A stretch of 6,966 nt of DNA from Actinomycetes bacterium (GTDB lineage Bacteria > Actinomycetota > Actinomycetes > Nanopelagicales > Nanopelagicaceae), in NCBI GenBank assembly GCA_014190175.1, contig BJFZ01000059.1, positions 1 to 6,966 on the forward strand, read 5' to 3'. The notes beneath the pieces were generated by a model, which made no database searches, was not told the DNA's origin, and saw only the letters and a program-made list of their open reading frames with translations. The position numbers and the translations under genes were made by a program. The first letter of the stretch is position 1. The number at the start of each line of letters is the position of its first letter. Shown here one piece after another: positions 6,218 to 6,966 of this stretch.

Positions 6218-6966
6218 TCAAGGTACATTCGGCGATTCGCGATTACGAGGTTCAGTTTTCTGAATCATTTACCTTTCTTGAAACACTTGATGAAATTAAA
6301 AATCGGTTTTACATAATCGATAGCAACGTATGGACACTTTACCAAAATTCTCTGTTTTCTGGTCTCGATCCAAAATTGGTGATGGTCTTACCGGTTGAGG
6401 AAGGCCGTAAGAATCTTTATACGGTCATGGAAATTTATGAAATACTCATGTCTAGGTCGGCCAAACGCAATATGACAATGATTTCAATTGGTGGCGGAAT
6501 CATTCAGGATATTACCGGCTTTGCAGCTTCAACTCTGTATCGCGGCATCAACTGGATTTTTGTGCCAACAACCCTGCTGGCACAATCTGATAGTTGCATT
6601 GGAAGCAAAACTTCTCTTAATTATAAAAACTACAAAAATCTTGTAGGAACGTTCTTTCCACCGAATAAGATTTTTCTCTGTCCTAAATTTATTACGACAC
6701 TAAAGGATGATGACTATTTCAGTGGGTTAGGAGAAGTCATCAAACTGCATTTAATGGGTGGCAAGCAGCTAGCTTATGAACTAATTTCTAGTCTTCCAAC
6801 ACTACTTAGCCGTAAGGATGCTATGTCACTTCTTCCTGTTATTGAAAGATCACTAATGACTAAACTCAGCTACATGCAGGATGATGAATTCGACATGGGA
6901 AAACGCAATTTACTCAATTACGGGCACTGCTTTGGGCATGCAGTTGAATCTACCTCAGATTTTAAT
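6208..6966 (+). CDS. 3-dehydroquinate-synthase-like sugar phosphate cyclase, N-terminal part (3' end outside window)
   Basis: 253 codons are open to the window end; the family is about 340-390 residues, so about 100 residues are missing. The NAD-binding element GGGIIQDITGFAAS (95-108) and RGINWIFVPTTLLAQSDS (112-129) identify the DHQ-synthase superfamily. Aligned to Aspergillus AroB numbering, the active-site residues are all present with matching spacing: Asp128 (D146), Lys134 (K152), Lys143-Asn144 (K161-N162), Glu176 and Lys179 (E194, K197), Lys219 (K250), Arg233 (R264), Asn237 (N268), His240 and His244 (H271, H275). This keeps the pattern of true DHQ synthases rather than that of the 2-deoxy-scyllo-inosose or 2-epi-5-epi-valiolone branches. 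The usual GGKT is GSKT here, with Ser133. The enzyme closes a carbocycle from a sugar phosphate with NAD+ and a metal ion. Because it sits in an operon with an aldolase and an SDR in a polysaccharide locus, I infer a dedicated biosynthetic cyclase, not the housekeeping aroB, but the latter cannot be excluded from the window alone. Confidence 0.88.
   Translation, partial: MQIIKVHSAIRDYEVQFSESFTFLETLDEIKNRFYIIDSNVWTLYQNSLFSGLDPKLVMVLPVEEGRKNLYTVMEIYEILMSRSAKRNMTMISIGGGIIQDITGFAASTLYRGINWIFVPTTLLAQSDSCIGSKTSLNYKNYKNLVGTFFPPNKIFLCPKFITTLKDDDYFSGLGEVIKLHLMGGKQLAYELISSLPTLLSRKDAMSLLPVIERSLMTKLSYMQDDEFDMGKRNLLNYGHCFGHAVESTSDFN

Overview
The window lies inside a surface-polysaccharide (O-antigen or capsule type) biosynthesis locus of a Gram-negative bacterium, most likely a pseudomonad-type proteobacterium in the broad sense. 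The evidence is the CDP-3,6-dideoxyhexose gene pair at the left end, a sugar pathway known mainly from lipopolysaccharide O chains. The genus cannot be named from this sequence. All seven genes are on the + strand and tightly packed, and both ends of the window cut through a gene. No glycosyltransferase, flippase, polymerase, RNA gene, mobile element or CRISPR array was seen.

Left module (2-4543): the C-terminal third of CDP-glucose 4,6-dehydratase (rfbG/ddhB), complete CDP-4-dehydro-6-deoxyglucose 3-dehydrase (rfbH/ddhC), a 347-residue extended-SDR NAD(P)-dependent reductase/epimerase, and a 605-residue acetolactate-synthase-like thiamine diphosphate enzyme. The genes are 1 to 6 bases apart or overlap by 4. 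Together they suggest CDP-glucose -> CDP-4-keto-6-deoxyglucose -> CDP-4-keto-3,6-dideoxyglucose, followed by transfer of a two-carbon unit from pyruvate to the C-4 ketone and a reduction. This is the logic of yersiniose, a 3,6-dideoxy-4-C-(1-hydroxyethyl)hexose. The E3 reductase partner of RfbH and the cytidylyltransferase (rfbF) are not visible and should lie outside the window.

Junction (4544-4739): a 196-base AT-rich gap, the only sizeable intergenic space here. It has a weak promoter-like pair and a good Shine-Dalgarno for the next gene. Sampled base composition is lower in GC to its right, which suggests a mosaic joint between two sugar cassettes.

Right module (4740-6966, open at the right end): an HpcH/HpaI-type aldolase, a FabG-like short-chain dehydrogenase and a 3-dehydroquinate-synthase-like cyclase, joined by 4- and 10-base overlaps. 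The order aldolase, reductase, cyclase resembles a small parallel of the early shikimate pathway: aldol formation of a keto-acid sugar phosphate, ring closure, ketone reduction. I infer that it makes an unusual cyclitol or carbocyclic acid building block for the polysaccharide. This is the most interesting feature of the window, and its product is unknown.
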